From: Enterococcus hulanensis
GTDB taxonomy: Bacteria; Bacillota; Bacilli; Lactobacillales; Enterococcaceae
Direction: 5' to 3'
NCBI RefSeq assembly: GCF_005405485.1
Contig: NZ_BJED01000003.1
Coordinates: 1-64,000, forward strand
DNA length: 64,000 bases
A program made the position numbers and the translations under genes. The notes beneath the pieces are model-generated. The model made no database searches. It was not told where the DNA came from and saw nothing but the letters and a program-made list of their open reading frames with translations. Positions 41,768 through 50,335 of this stretch are shown one piece after another (position 1 is the stretch's first letter; each line of letters starts with the position of its first letter).

Positions 41768-42463
41768 ATGAAAACAGCACTAATCACTGGCGCAAATAAA
41801 GGGATCGGATTCGCTATCGCCAAGTCCCTTGGAAAACAAGGTTGGCATGTGATTATCGGTGCACGTAACAAGGATCGGGCAGAAGCCGCAGTCGCTCAAC
41901 TTAAAGAAGCAGACGTGGAAATTGTCGATTATGTATTAATCGATCTTAGCGCGCCAGAAACAATCGAACAGGCAGTAAAAGCTGTCCAATCAGATTTTTC
42001 GGACATCGATCTATTAATCAACAACGCAGGTATCCCCGGCGGACATGGTTCAAGCCTGACTGAAAGTGTTGAAGACCTGCAAGCTACTATGCAAGTCAAT
42101 TTCTTCGGAACTTTTCAATTGACTCAAGGTTTGCTGCCCATACTAGAAGAAAACCACGGAAGGATCGTCAACATCACAATCCCAACAGATCCAAATCCTT
42201 TCTGGAATCCTTTTGCTTACAAATCAACCAAAGCTGCACAAAATGTCATGATGCAGGCTTTAGCCATTGATTTCGAAAAGGAAAACAAAAATTTGGAAAC
42301 CTTCAGCATTCATCCCGGACCAACGACAACTGATTTAAATGGAAACATCACCGCAGAAGGCTTCCATACACCAGACGATGTTGCTGAAAAAATCACTGCA
42401 ATTCTGTTAGACGGCAGCACACATCAAGGAGAATTTTTAGAAATCTACGGTGAGTTAAAATAG
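41768..42463 (+). CDS. Short-chain dehydrogenase/reductase
   Basis: A 231-aa classical SDR. The nucleotide motif TGANKGIGFAIA, the NNAG segment (LLINNAGIPGG), and Tyr-x-x-x-Lys (AYKSTKAA) are present; the catalytic Ser position reads NITIPTD, so the usual Ser may be a Thr. NADP preference is suggested by GARNKDRA after strand 2. Its promoter is of MerR type, so the divergent MerR protein likely activates it. Substrate is not known, often aldehydes or quinones in such pairs. GGAGG precedes the ATG. Confidence 0.88.
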   Translation: MKTALITGANKGIGFAIAKSLGKQGWHVIIGARNKDRAEAAVAQLKEADVEIVDYVLIDLSAPETIEQAVKAVQSDFSDIDLLINNAGIPGGHGSSLTESVEDLQATMQVNFFGTFQLTQGLLPILEENHGRIVNITIPTDPNPFWNPFAYKSTKAAQNVMMQALAIDFEKENKNLETFSIHPGPTTTDLNGNITAEGFHTPDDVAEKITAILLDGSTHQGEFLEIYGELK

Positions 42464-42478
42464 TCTTAATAAAAAGGC

Positions 42479-42513
42479 CTCTATCAGACTTCGAAATCTG
42501 ATAGAGTTTTTTT
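42479..42513 (+). terminator. Terminator after the SDR gene
   Basis: A perfect 10-bp stem CTCTATCAGA / TCTGATAGAG followed by a T-run. Confidence 0.88.
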
Positions 42514-42601
42514 GGTTGTAGCCAAAAATGAGTCGTAAGTCTGATGCTTAGCAGATGGGTGGACTGCTATACTTTGGAAAAGGGCAAAAAGGAGAAAACA
42601 A

Positions 42602-43168
42602 ATGAAGCATTCAGATAAAAAGGTTAATGTTGGCAGAAAGTTCTTTTGGATTTTATTTTTTTTAGCGTTTGCAATAACAGCTGTTACTAATTTAGCGATG
42701 GACCAACAATTTACTTGGTTTCGGATTGTGGGAAGCAGTTTGATTTTTGGTGGGATGTTGTTGGATGCGTTGCTATTCAGCAAAAACTATCGCGTAATTC
42801 ATTCAGTCTCGGTCTTTACCGCTTTGATCATCCCCTATTTCATGGTGCTTGAACGAACGGTGAATAATTACTACTTAGATGCGCCGATTTATTGGCTGGT
42901 GCCAATTGGTTTACCGATCGCGTTGACTTGGATCGCTTATTTCTGGATCAATATCGGCATTCGTAAGATTTTGCATTGGAACATGGGATCATGTTTAGGG
43001 ATAGCTTCCCTTCTAGCAATTCCAGCAGTACTCGTTACTAATACAATCGCTAATCAAGGGAGTATCTACAACTCGATCGAAATGAGCTTTATCACGATCG
43101 TCACACTCTTAGCTTGCGGCGGCATTGGACTGATCGCTGGTCTTTTCATGCGTAAGCGCAGTCACTAA
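42602..43168 (+). CDS. Hypothetical multi-pass membrane protein, 188 aa
   Basis: It has five or six hydrophobic helices (for example FFWILFFLAFAITAVTNLA, LIFGGMLLDALLF, LLACGGIGLIAGLFM) with a short basic N-terminus and an MRKRSH tail. I do not recognise a family. AAAGGAG lies 8 nt before the ATG, and a strong terminator follows, so it is a single-gene unit. Confidence 0.72.
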   Translation: MKHSDKKVNVGRKFFWILFFLAFAITAVTNLAMDQQFTWFRIVGSSLIFGGMLLDALLFSKNYRVIHSVSVFTALIIPYFMVLERTVNNYYLDAPIYWLVPIGLPIALTWIAYFWINIGIRKILHWNMGSCLGIASLLAIPAVLVTNTIANQGSIYNSIEMSFITIVTLLACGGIGLIAGLFMRKRSH

Positions 43169-43174
43169 AATAGA

Positions 43175-43213
43175 AGCCCTCCAGCTTTTGACTATCAAGC
43201 TGGAGGGCTTTTT
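43175..43213. terminator. Terminator after the 188-aa membrane protein
   Basis: A perfect 13-bp stem AGCCCTCCAGCTT / AAGCTGGAGGGCT followed by TTTTTA. Confidence 0.9.
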
Positions 43214-43246
43214 ACTTTTAATGAAAACACCTGTCTACACTTAAAA

Positions 43247-44476
43247 CTATTCAAGATACTGCCGTTGGATCGCTTCTGCCGCCTTTTCCGCTCCGTTAAC
43301 TTCCTTCATTAAATCGTGCATCTCCTGCGCCTTCTTACGGATTTCCGTTGAACCAATTTTTCTGATCGCTTCCTCCAATGTCTGAGGAGTTATCCTCTTG
43401 GGACCTAAAGCCACAGCATTGCCGAACTTCACGCAATAGGCGACATTGACTTCTTGTTCATACTGCAAACCGATTCCGATAAATGGTTTCCCCGAGGAAC
43501 AGGCAGTCTGCACCGTTCCCTCCCCACCATGAATCACGGAAAAATCCACCAGCTCAGAAACTGCTAAAGCCGGCAGCCAATCAAATACATGAATATTGCC
43601 CGCGATAAAATTCTCTGGCAAATAGTTTTTAATCGGGGCAATCACTTCAAAATCAGTTTTTGCAAAATAGGCCAGCAATCGCTCGATCACTTGAAGATTG
43701 CCGGTGCTTCCCAGAGCGAGATAGACCACTGCTTTTTTTCTTTGCCGTGCGTATTTGACCACCTGCAGGACTTCAGCTGGGATCTGATAAGGCAGATGAG
43801 CGAAAATCGGTCCAACGGATTGGTAATTATCTGGAAACACCAAGTCCTTGGTAAATGCCGGATGGGTAGTAATCAAATTCAAGTCCCCATCTAACATATC
43901 TAATGTGTATTTTGGCAGTGCTAATTGATAGCTTTGCGCAACACTTTTGAAGGCCTTTGTTTTCCAAGTGAGGCGTTTCGACGCTTTAAGAAATACCTTC
44001 CAAAGTGTTTTTGCCGGAAGATAAGGCTGGTCCAATTGACTCGGAAGGATGCAAGCCGCTTCATTATTGAAATGCGGTCGCGACATCGCAACGGGTTTGA
44101 CATAGACTAAAGGAATGCGTGCGATGCGGGCAGATAGAAAGATCGTCACATTGCTGCCAGTCACGATGACACGAGGAGCCAGCTTCTCAATCAACGCCAG
44201 TTCACTCGCAACGCGTTCTGTCACTAACCCAGTGGTAAAAGGATTTTTCAAACTTTTTCCCTGATCAAATTTTATGATCGCCGCCTCTTGTGCTGATGTC
44301 AGTATCGGATTCAGTAAAGTCACTTCAAACTTTTCTTCTTTGATCAATTTAAGATAGGTCTCAGAAAAGCCGCAAAAAACACAATGATAGTCGTGACGCA
44401 AAACTTTTGCGATCTCGATCATACGAGTCGTCTCGGCTAAATTGAAAGTTGCTGGCGCAAAAAGAATGGTCTTCAT
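43247..44476 (-). CDS. GT1-family glycosyltransferase (UGT/MGT-like)
   Basis: A 409-aa GT-B glycosyltransferase. The N-terminal acceptor domain starts KTILFAPATFNLAETTRMIEIA; the C-terminal donor domain has AVVYLALGSTGNLQVIERLL, FDWLPALAVSELVDFSVIHGGEGTVQTACSSGKPFIGIGLQYEQEVNVAYC, the UGT-type signature. UDP- or dTDP-sugar transfer to a lipid or small hydrophobic acceptor is predicted; acceptor unknown. The ATG at 44476 follows GGGGAAC. It ends an apparent gene string with the racemase gene 14 nt upstream. Confidence 0.85.
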   Translation of the reverse strand: MKTILFAPATFNLAETTRMIEIAKVLRHDYHCVFCGFSETYLKLIKEEKFEVTLLNPILTSAQEAAIIKFDQGKSLKNPFTTGLVTERVASELALIEKLAPRVIVTGSNVTIFLSARIARIPLVYVKPVAMSRPHFNNEAACILPSQLDQPYLPAKTLWKVFLKASKRLTWKTKAFKSVAQSYQLALPKYTLDMLDGDLNLITTHPAFTKDLVFPDNYQSVGPIFAHLPYQIPAEVLQVVKYARQRKKAVVYLALGSTGNLQVIERLLAYFAKTDFEVIAPIKNYLPENFIAGNIHVFDWLPALAVSELVDFSVIHGGEGTVQTACSSGKPFIGIGLQYEQEVNVAYCVKFGNAVALGPKRITPQTLEEAIRKIGSTEIRKKAQEMHDLMKEVNGAEKAAEAIQRQYLE

Positions 44477-44490
44477 CAAAAGTTCCCCGC

Positions 44491-45183
44491 TTAATCTGCC
44501 AAAGCTAATTCGACGGCCTTTTGCGAATGAATTTCGGTCGTATCAAACACTGGAATAGCTACGTCTTCCTGCTGGATCAACAAGCCAATCTCCGTGCAGC
44601 CCAATATGACTCCTTCCGCACCTGCATCAATCGCTTGATTGATTACCTCAATAAATGCTTCCTTTGACTCAGCCAAAATCTTGCCGTGACACAATTCAGC
44701 AAAAATAATCTGATTCACCGTTTCGATATCCGCATCATTTGGAATCCACACATCGATTCCGCTCTCAATGATCTTCTGTTTATAAAAATTTTGTGTCATC
44801 GTATATTTCGTTCCAAGGAGTGCGACTTTTTTGATTTTCTTAGCCTGCAACTCAGCGATCGTTGCATCAGCAATGTGCAGAATCGGAATCGATACATACT
44901 CAGCGATTTGCGGCGCAACTTTGTGCATCGTGTTGGTGCAGATTAATAAAAAATCAGCCCCAGCCTGTTCCAACCCTTGGGCATCTTTTCCTAAGATTCC
45001 CCCGCTTTTTTCCCATTCATTGTTCACCTGGCATTGCTCGATCTCTTCAAAATCAACACTCGCCAATTTGATCTTCGCTGAGTGTAGACCACCTAATTTT
45101 TCATTCACCAGCTCATTGATTCGCGTGTAATAAGTCACCGTACTTTCCCAACTCATCCCGCCTAGTAATCCAATCGTTTTCAT
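44491..45183 (-). CDS. Aspartate/glutamate racemase family protein
   Basis: A 230-aa PLP-independent racemase. Both catalytic Cys residues are in place: LLICTNTMHKV and VILGCTEIGLL, with the N-terminal TIGLLGGMSWEST motif of the YgeA/RacX type. It interconverts D- and L-amino acids, probably Asp, Glu or broad-range, in peptidoglycan or amino-acid metabolism. It lies between a methyltransferase and a glycosyltransferase gene, all on one strand. Confidence 0.9.
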   Translation of the reverse strand: MKTIGLLGGMSWESTVTYYTRINELVNEKLGGLHSAKIKLASVDFEEIEQCQVNNEWEKSGGILGKDAQGLEQAGADFLLICTNTMHKVAPQIAEYVSIPILHIADATIAELQAKKIKKVALLGTKYTMTQNFYKQKIIESGIDVWIPNDADIETVNQIIFAELCHGKILAESKEAFIEVINQAIDAGAEGVILGCTEIGLLIQQEDVAIPVFDTTEIHSQKAVELALAD

Positions 45184-45242
45184 CCTTCCACCTCTTCTTG
45201 CTTAATTATCTCTCCATTATAGCAAGAAAAAGCTGCGGGATT

Positions 45243-46067
45243 CTATTTTTCTACGACTAGACAAAGCGTTTCTGAATCATCTGTATATTGGGTGCCGCGA
45301 ATGTCTCCAAATACTTCGCCGCCTGCAAAACCACACGTCTTCAATTCTGTTAATAATTCTTTCGGAGTAAAGACCGTCTCCCAAATAAAAAACTCCTTGA
45401 TAGCGTCGGGATAAATCAAATAATGCTGATCCAAATAGGTATTCGTTTCTGGATATTTTTTCTGCGCCGCTAAATGCAGACACGCTTTCTGCGTCCAGAA
45501 ATTATTTTCTTCCAACTGCCAAGTATTCTCAGCTTTAAAATCCGCATACTTCTGCGGTGTGAATACATCAAAAATGAATCGTCCACCCTTTTTCAGCGCG
45601 CGATAAACTTTTTGGAACACCCTTTTCCGATCTTCAGTTGAAAAGACACCGAGATCACAGTAAATCAAAACGATGATGTCATACTGTTCCTTCCCTAGAT
45701 CCGCTTGCAGATAATCCCCACATTGATAATCAATCGAAAGATTTTTTTCTTGTGCAGCTTTTTTTGCGTAATCAATACTCAACGCAGAGAAATCAATTCC
45801 TTTTACTTGGTACCCTGCTTCAACGAATTTTTCAGCATAAATTCCCGGTCCGCAGCCCAGATCCAACAGCTTCGGAAAATCTTGTACCGGGCATGTCTCG
45901 ATCAGCCATTTCATAGATTGATTGATGTATTCAGCATTTCTAGTCGCACCGTCAAACTCAGTATCCAAATGAGCCGCTAACATATTCGGTGCTAAATGCG
46001 CATCTAACCAAATCGAATCTTGGCTTTGGCTAAAAATTGGTACGTCCATTTTAATTTTATTGATCAT
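45243..46067 (-). CDS. SAM-dependent methyltransferase
   Basis: A 274-aa class I methyltransferase. Motif I is LLDLGCGPGIYAEKF, followed by VKGIDFSALSIDYAKK, a GDYLQADL segment and IIVLIYCDLGVF. The C-terminal part is beta-rich and probably substrate-binding. AGAGGAATGA lies upstream of the ATG. A small-molecule substrate is likely but cannot be named. Confidence 0.88.
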   Translation of the reverse strand: MINKIKMDVPIFSQSQDSIWLDAHLAPNMLAAHLDTEFDGATRNAEYINQSMKWLIETCPVQDFPKLLDLGCGPGIYAEKFVEAGYQVKGIDFSALSIDYAKKAAQEKNLSIDYQCGDYLQADLGKEQYDIIVLIYCDLGVFSTEDRKRVFQKVYRALKKGGRFIFDVFTPQKYADFKAENTWQLEENNFWTQKACLHLAAQKKYPETNTYLDQHYLIYPDAIKEFFIWETVFTPKELLTELKTCGFAGGEVFGDIRGTQYTDDSETLCLVVEK

Positions 46068-46085
46068 TCTTCATTCCTCTTTCTG

Positions 46086-46284
46086 ACTGACGACAATCCA
46101 ACAGGCAACAAAAAAACGCGAAAAATTTCTGCACACCAAATAAACTGTCTTTTCTTGCGAAAATTTTTCAGTTTATTTGCTGTCAGAATCCTTTTCCACG
46201 TTTCACTAAATTACTTCAGTTGCGTAATGAGTAGTGCGCCGGACCGAAATCGCTCCTTGTCTTTTCAATGTGATTGTCGTCAGT
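46086..46284. repeat. 199-bp element with perfect 13-bp terminal inverted repeats (MITE-like)
   Basis: ACTGACGACAATC (46086-46098) and its exact complement (46272-46284) enclose a non-coding segment with an internal palindrome CAAATAAACTG…CAGTTTATTTG (about 46137-46180). It fills most of the 46068-46352 gap. No target duplication was recognised. Confidence 0.6.
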
Positions 46285-46352
46285 AATATTTTAGCATAAT
46301 CCGTAATGGAATCAAAAAAGGATCAATCATCCGAAATGATCGATCCTTTGAA

Positions 46353-47462
46353 TTAAGCAGTAATCTGACCAGCCTGATCCAATGCTTCTTCAAGCTGCTT
46401 GTATTGTTCATCTGTTAAATATGGTTTGTAGGTGCGTTTAATTTGATCGATTTCTGTTTGAGAAAATTGTCCGCCACCTCTTCTGATGACCTCCAACAAA
46501 TCATTGAAGTCTTCTTCTGAAATAAGAGATTCTTCCTTTTGAGCAGAACCAACAACTTCTTCTAGTTTTTCCATAGATACAGTATTGGCTTTTTTGGGTA
46601 ATTGAACTTCTTTATCCGATTCTTTTGCTTCGTTATCCATGGTTAAATCAACAGAAACGGTAGTATCATCTTTTTTCGCAGCAACCTTCATCGTTGTTTT
46701 TTGCGTATGTTTTTTTGTGTTCAAGGTTATTGTTTGTTCGTATTTACTCAACTGATCAAAATTTTTCTCTAAGCTCTTAACCGACTTTTTCTCGTCTTTA
46801 TTTCCATTTTCTTTAGCATATTTAATGAATCCTTGAATATCCTTCTTAGTAAATGTGCGCTTGATGGTATCTTCTTTCTTCTCAAACGAATCAGGTTCTA
46901 ACGTATCAATATATTCGCTGAAGAGTTTTGAATTGACCTTATTACCAGTAACAGCGGTGTCTGTCTTGCTTGAAATTATCTTTTTCAAATCCGCTTCTGT
47001 TGCAAGGATATACTTCCCTTTTAACTGTTCCAAATCTTTAGCTTCAATTGAAATATCAGAACTAAAAACTTTTAGGATTTCGTTTATTTCTGTCGCTAGA
47101 TTGGCATTCACGTATATAGAATGATCTTTTTGATTGCTGACTAATTCTACTGGAATCTGCTGACCTAAAACAGCAACAGTCATATCCATCGCAACTAGTT
47201 TCTTCTTAGTATCTTTTAGATAATCACCGGAAATTTTTGTGCCGGTAACCATTTTTGACGCCATATCCATCGAAGCGCGAGTCCGAGCATCTGCATCATC
47301 ATTTGAATAAGTCATTTTATCAATCACGAGTGAGTACTTTCCAGCATTCATTTCATTTTGCTTCGCTAACTCCGCTGTAAAATCCTTTTGTGTCTGTTTT
47401 TTACATCCAGCAAAAAGTACCAGGGCTAATGCAATAACTATAACCACTCTAACCTTTTTCAT
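46353..47462 (-). CDS. Lipoprotein, DUF6612-like, 369 aa
   Basis: A secreted, lipid-anchored protein. The signal peptide MKKVRVVIVIALALVLFAGC ends in a lipobox (LFAGC, Cys20). The mature part is Lys/Asp/Glu/Thr-rich, with alternating strands recalling LolA/LppX-like lipoprotein folds of the DUF6612 group, and the last ~70 residues form a helical region (EEDFNDLLEVIRRGGGQFSQ…). The ATG at 47462 is chosen because AGGAGA lies 7 nt upstream and it gives a proper signal peptide; the frame is open for 27 more codons. Function unknown. Confidence 0.75.
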   Translation of the reverse strand: MKKVRVVIVIALALVLFAGCKKQTQKDFTAELAKQNEMNAGKYSLVIDKMTYSNDDADARTRASMDMASKMVTGTKISGDYLKDTKKKLVAMDMTVAVLGQQIPVELVSNQKDHSIYVNANLATEINEILKVFSSDISIEAKDLEQLKGKYILATEADLKKIISSKTDTAVTGNKVNSKLFSEYIDTLEPDSFEKKEDTIKRTFTKKDIQGFIKYAKENGNKDEKKSVKSLEKNFDQLSKYEQTITLNTKKHTQKTTMKVAAKKDDTTVSVDLTMDNEAKESDKEVQLPKKANTVSMEKLEEVVGSAQKEESLISEEDFNDLLEVIRRGGGQFSQTEIDQIKRTYKPYLTDEQYKQLEEALDQAGQITA

Positions 47463-47604
47463 TGTTTTCTCCTCCATAATGGAACAAGCATTTTTAATAA
47501 AGATTCTTTTATCCATCATATAGGTACAGGTAAATTTATACAAACACTAATATGCAAAATTTTTTTTAGTTAACAATGAAACTTAACATTCTATCAAAAT
47601 AGCA

Positions 47605-47645
47605 AAGAGCCGAAAGAAAATATTTTTTTCTTTCGGCTCTTCTTA
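47605..47645. terminator. Terminator between the FabK-like gene and the lipoprotein gene
   Basis: AAGAGCCGAAAGAAA pairs perfectly with TTTCTTTCGGCTCTT. Confidence 0.82.
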
Positions 47646-47674
47646 AATAGAAAAACTGTACTGTATTCAACTCC

Positions 47675-48604
47675 TTAAATTAAATACAACTCTTTTATTG
47701 TTTTCTCAGTATCGGTCAAAATATTTTCAATGATTTGTTTTGCTGGCTTGATTTGATTGATAAGACCAGATACCTGTCCAGCCATAACTGAACCATTTTC
47801 AATATCTCCTGCGGCGGCTTTTCTGGCAGAGCCCATCGTTAATTCTTCCAACTGTTCTCTTGGCATGTTTTCCTTTTCCCATTGAACATATTGATTAATC
47901 ATTTTATTTTTTAAACTTCTAACGGGAGCACCGCCGTTTCGACCAGTTACTGCTGTATCCATTTCTTCGGCGTTAGCAATAAACTCCTTTACATTTTTCG
48001 GAATCGGGCATTCTTCTGCTAACATGAATGCGGTTCCCATTTGTACTCCTTGAGCGCCTAATGCATACGCCGCTGCCATTCCTTTGCCACTGGCAATTCC
48101 GCCAGCAGCAATGACTGGGATAGCTACAGCTTCCACTACTTGTGGTAATAAGACCATCGTTGATAGCTCACCAATATGTCCGCCAGCTTCCGAGCCTTCA
48201 GCAACAACAGCGTCTACTCCCAAAGCTTCCATTTTTTTTGCAAGCTTAGCACTTGGGATTACCGGGATTACTTTTACACCAGCAGTTTTGAAAGCTTCCA
48301 TATAATTCTTTGGAGTCCCCGCTCCAGTAGTAACAATCTTGACACCTTCTTCGATAACCACTTTAACCATATCTGGTACATTTGGTGCCATTAGCATAAT
48401 GTTTACAGCGAAAGGCTTGTCCGTTAATTTTTTACAGTTAATAATTTCTTCTCTTAACTGCTCCTCGCTCATACCGCCAGCAGCGATGATCCCTAATCCC
48501 CCTGCATTTGATACAGCAGCAGCTAATTGATATTTAGAAACTTGTGCCATTGCTCCTTGAAAAATTGGGTATTGAATTCCTAGAATTTCTGTAATTTTCT
48601 TCAT
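47675..48604 (-). CDS. FabK-like FMN enoyl reductase / nitronate monooxygenase family
   Basis: A 309-aa TIM-barrel flavoprotein. It follows the FabK (enoyl-ACP reductase II) pattern closely: YPIFQGAMAQVSKYQLAAAVSNAGGLGIIAAGG, KPFAVNIMLMAP, KIVTTGAGTPKNYMEAF, VVAEGSEAGGHIGELSTM (His near the flavin), VIAAGGIASGKGMAAA and GSVMAGQVSGLI. It is not in a fatty-acid synthesis cluster. As the last gene of a sigma-54-type operon with a lyase and a CoA-transferase, it more likely reduces an enoyl-CoA or 2-enoate made there. Nitronate monooxygenase activity is the alternative. Confidence 0.85.
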   Translation of the reverse strand: MKKITEILGIQYPIFQGAMAQVSKYQLAAAVSNAGGLGIIAAGGMSEEQLREEIINCKKLTDKPFAVNIMLMAPNVPDMVKVVIEEGVKIVTTGAGTPKNYMEAFKTAGVKVIPVIPSAKLAKKMEALGVDAVVAEGSEAGGHIGELSTMVLLPQVVEAVAIPVIAAGGIASGKGMAAAYALGAQGVQMGTAFMLAEECPIPKNVKEFIANAEEMDTAVTGRNGGAPVRSLKNKMINQYVQWEKENMPREQLEELTMGSARKAAAGDIENGSVMAGQVSGLINQIKPAKQIIENILTDTEKTIKELYLI

Positions 48605-48638
48605 TGTAACTTTCCCTTCGCAATTAATTTTTTAATGA

Positions 48639-50228
48639 TTAATACTGATAATTTTCTAAAAAACATTTTGACGCCTCTATATCGATCGTAAAAATTCGAT
48701 CCTCTTTAACAAAGCTCACTATTTCTCGATAAGCTTCAAAAAATGGTTTTGTCTCTTTTCCTAAAGGCAGAATAGATTCTTCCATTCTCAAATCAATTGC
48801 CTGACTTGCATGCATCAATTCGACACCATATAAATAATTGATACTTTCATTGATTTCCAATAAGCGTTGAGCCGCTTGCAGAGTATTCGTGCCAGTATCT
48901 TCTACTCCTCCTGCAACAGGTTGAACATTCAAAGAAATAGGATTGGCTAGTGACATAATTTCTCCATGCAATGCAACAATAGGAACATGTAAAGAACCAA
49001 AGCCGTGACCTTTATTTTCAGGTACTGTTAGAAAACGCGGTAATCCTGTAAACTCCGCTTCCTCCAAGCGCAAACACCTTTGGATGATATTATGGGAGAT
49101 ATGTCCCAAAGCTAAACTAAGTCTCTGAACTGCTAGAGCAACTGGTAGTGATTCAAAATTGGCTGATGGAAAAATTCCGCCGGAGATTGTGTCGCCCTCA
49201 ACGAAGTATTGAGCAACTTGATCAAATTCTTTATACTCACCTTCGGCATCATCAATCACACTAGGATTATCATCAGAGCTATTAATTTGAATGGTTAGCA
49301 TTTCATCCAAATCAACTAATGCTCGCTGTGCTTCTGATAAAGTATAAACTGTTGTTCGATATGATAGCGGATCTTGCAATGGTCTCTTTTTGTTAAACTC
49401 CCATAAATAAGATCCAACTAAAGCTTCTCGCATTGTTTCTGCAGTTTCTTTAAGTAACGGGAACTGACGGACTTTGATTGGTTGTGGCAGGATCGGCGCG
49501 ATGTTTCCATTTAATCCCTCTAAACTCAATCCAAAAACTAGCGGACTAACAGCTAGTGTCTGTCGAACCTTGCGAGCTCCCGCTATCGCGTAGGCTGTTG
49601 AAACGCTATTGGTCGATAAAATTGCTAGACCATCTTTACCGACTGGTGTTAACTGTTTTAAACCAGCTTTTTGTAGCGCCTCTTTCCCAGTGATAGTTTC
49701 ACCTTGATAATTGGCTTGCCATTCCCCCATCATCACGAGTCCAACATGACTAGCAAGCATGATATCAGCTTCTCCCATACTGCCTCGACTAGGAATCAAG
49801 GGTGTGATTCCTTGATTCAAAAATTCTTTATACAACGCAACAACCGCTGGTTGAACCGCCGCTTGGCCTTGAAGCAATGTATTCAGCCGAATAACCATGG
49901 ACAAACGACTTAAATGATCTGGCATCATCGCACCCACACCTGCCGAATGTGATCGAAGCATCGAACGATTAAAGTTTTCTGATGCTTTCATGACTTCTGG
50001 TGATAATTCTCCTGATGCATCAAATAATTTTTGATCCTTATTCAAACCTACACCAACTGTTAAACCATAAACTGGCGTCCCCGAAGTTGCTCCAGCCATT
50101 AATAATTCGTAAGAGCGCTCTACTCGTTTCAACGCTTTAGCAGAAATTGATATTTTCATTGCTTCTTCCGCAACTAACCAGGCATCCTCTAATGATAGAC
50201 TTGAACCATCTAAAACAATTGATTTCAT
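48639..50228 (-). CDS. Aromatic amino acid lyase (HAL/PAL) superfamily protein lacking the MIO triad
   Basis: A 529-aa protein of the histidine/phenylalanine ammonia-lyase fold. Conserved are the catalytic Tyr54 (VYGLTVGVG), LQDPLSYR, INSSDDNPSVI and SANFESLPVALAV. At the place where MIO enzymes read GS[VI]GASGDLAPLAH, this one reads GSMGEADIMLASH (149-161): the Ala-Ser-Gly that cyclises to the electrophilic cofactor is absent. Ergothionase, which eliminates trimethylamine from ergothioneine without MIO, is a known HAL-fold relative with this property. The substrate here may thus be a betaine or other amino acid with a good leaving group. Product would be a 2,3-unsaturated acid. GGAGGGG precedes the ATG. 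Confidence 0.8.
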   Translation of the reverse strand: MKSIVLDGSSLSLEDAWLVAEEAMKISISAKALKRVERSYELLMAGATSGTPVYGLTVGVGLNKDQKLFDASGELSPEVMKASENFNRSMLRSHSAGVGAMMPDHLSRLSMVIRLNTLLQGQAAVQPAVVALYKEFLNQGITPLIPSRGSMGEADIMLASHVGLVMMGEWQANYQGETITGKEALQKAGLKQLTPVGKDGLAILSTNSVSTAYAIAGARKVRQTLAVSPLVFGLSLEGLNGNIAPILPQPIKVRQFPLLKETAETMREALVGSYLWEFNKKRPLQDPLSYRTTVYTLSEAQRALVDLDEMLTIQINSSDDNPSVIDDAEGEYKEFDQVAQYFVEGDTISGGIFPSANFESLPVALAVQRLSLALGHISHNIIQRCLRLEEAEFTGLPRFLTVPENKGHGFGSLHVPIVALHGEIMSLANPISLNVQPVAGGVEDTGTNTLQAAQRLLEINESINYLYGVELMHASQAIDLRMEESILPLGKETKPFFEAYREIVSFVKEDRIFTIDIEASKCFLENYQY

Positions 50229-50335
50229 TTCTTCCCCTCCACTTTGTACAACCTAACTAAAACTGACGACCATATTTTGCTATTGATAAAATTTTAACGA
50301 CTATTTTTTTGATTACTTTATTTAGATTGCTCATT

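Noticed and set aside
42484-42783. 99-codon minus-strand open frame
   Set aside because: It overlaps the 188-aa membrane protein and a terminator, and has no ribosome site.
48639-50228. Naming the lyase HutH
   Set aside because: The MIO triad is missing and no other hut gene is nearby.
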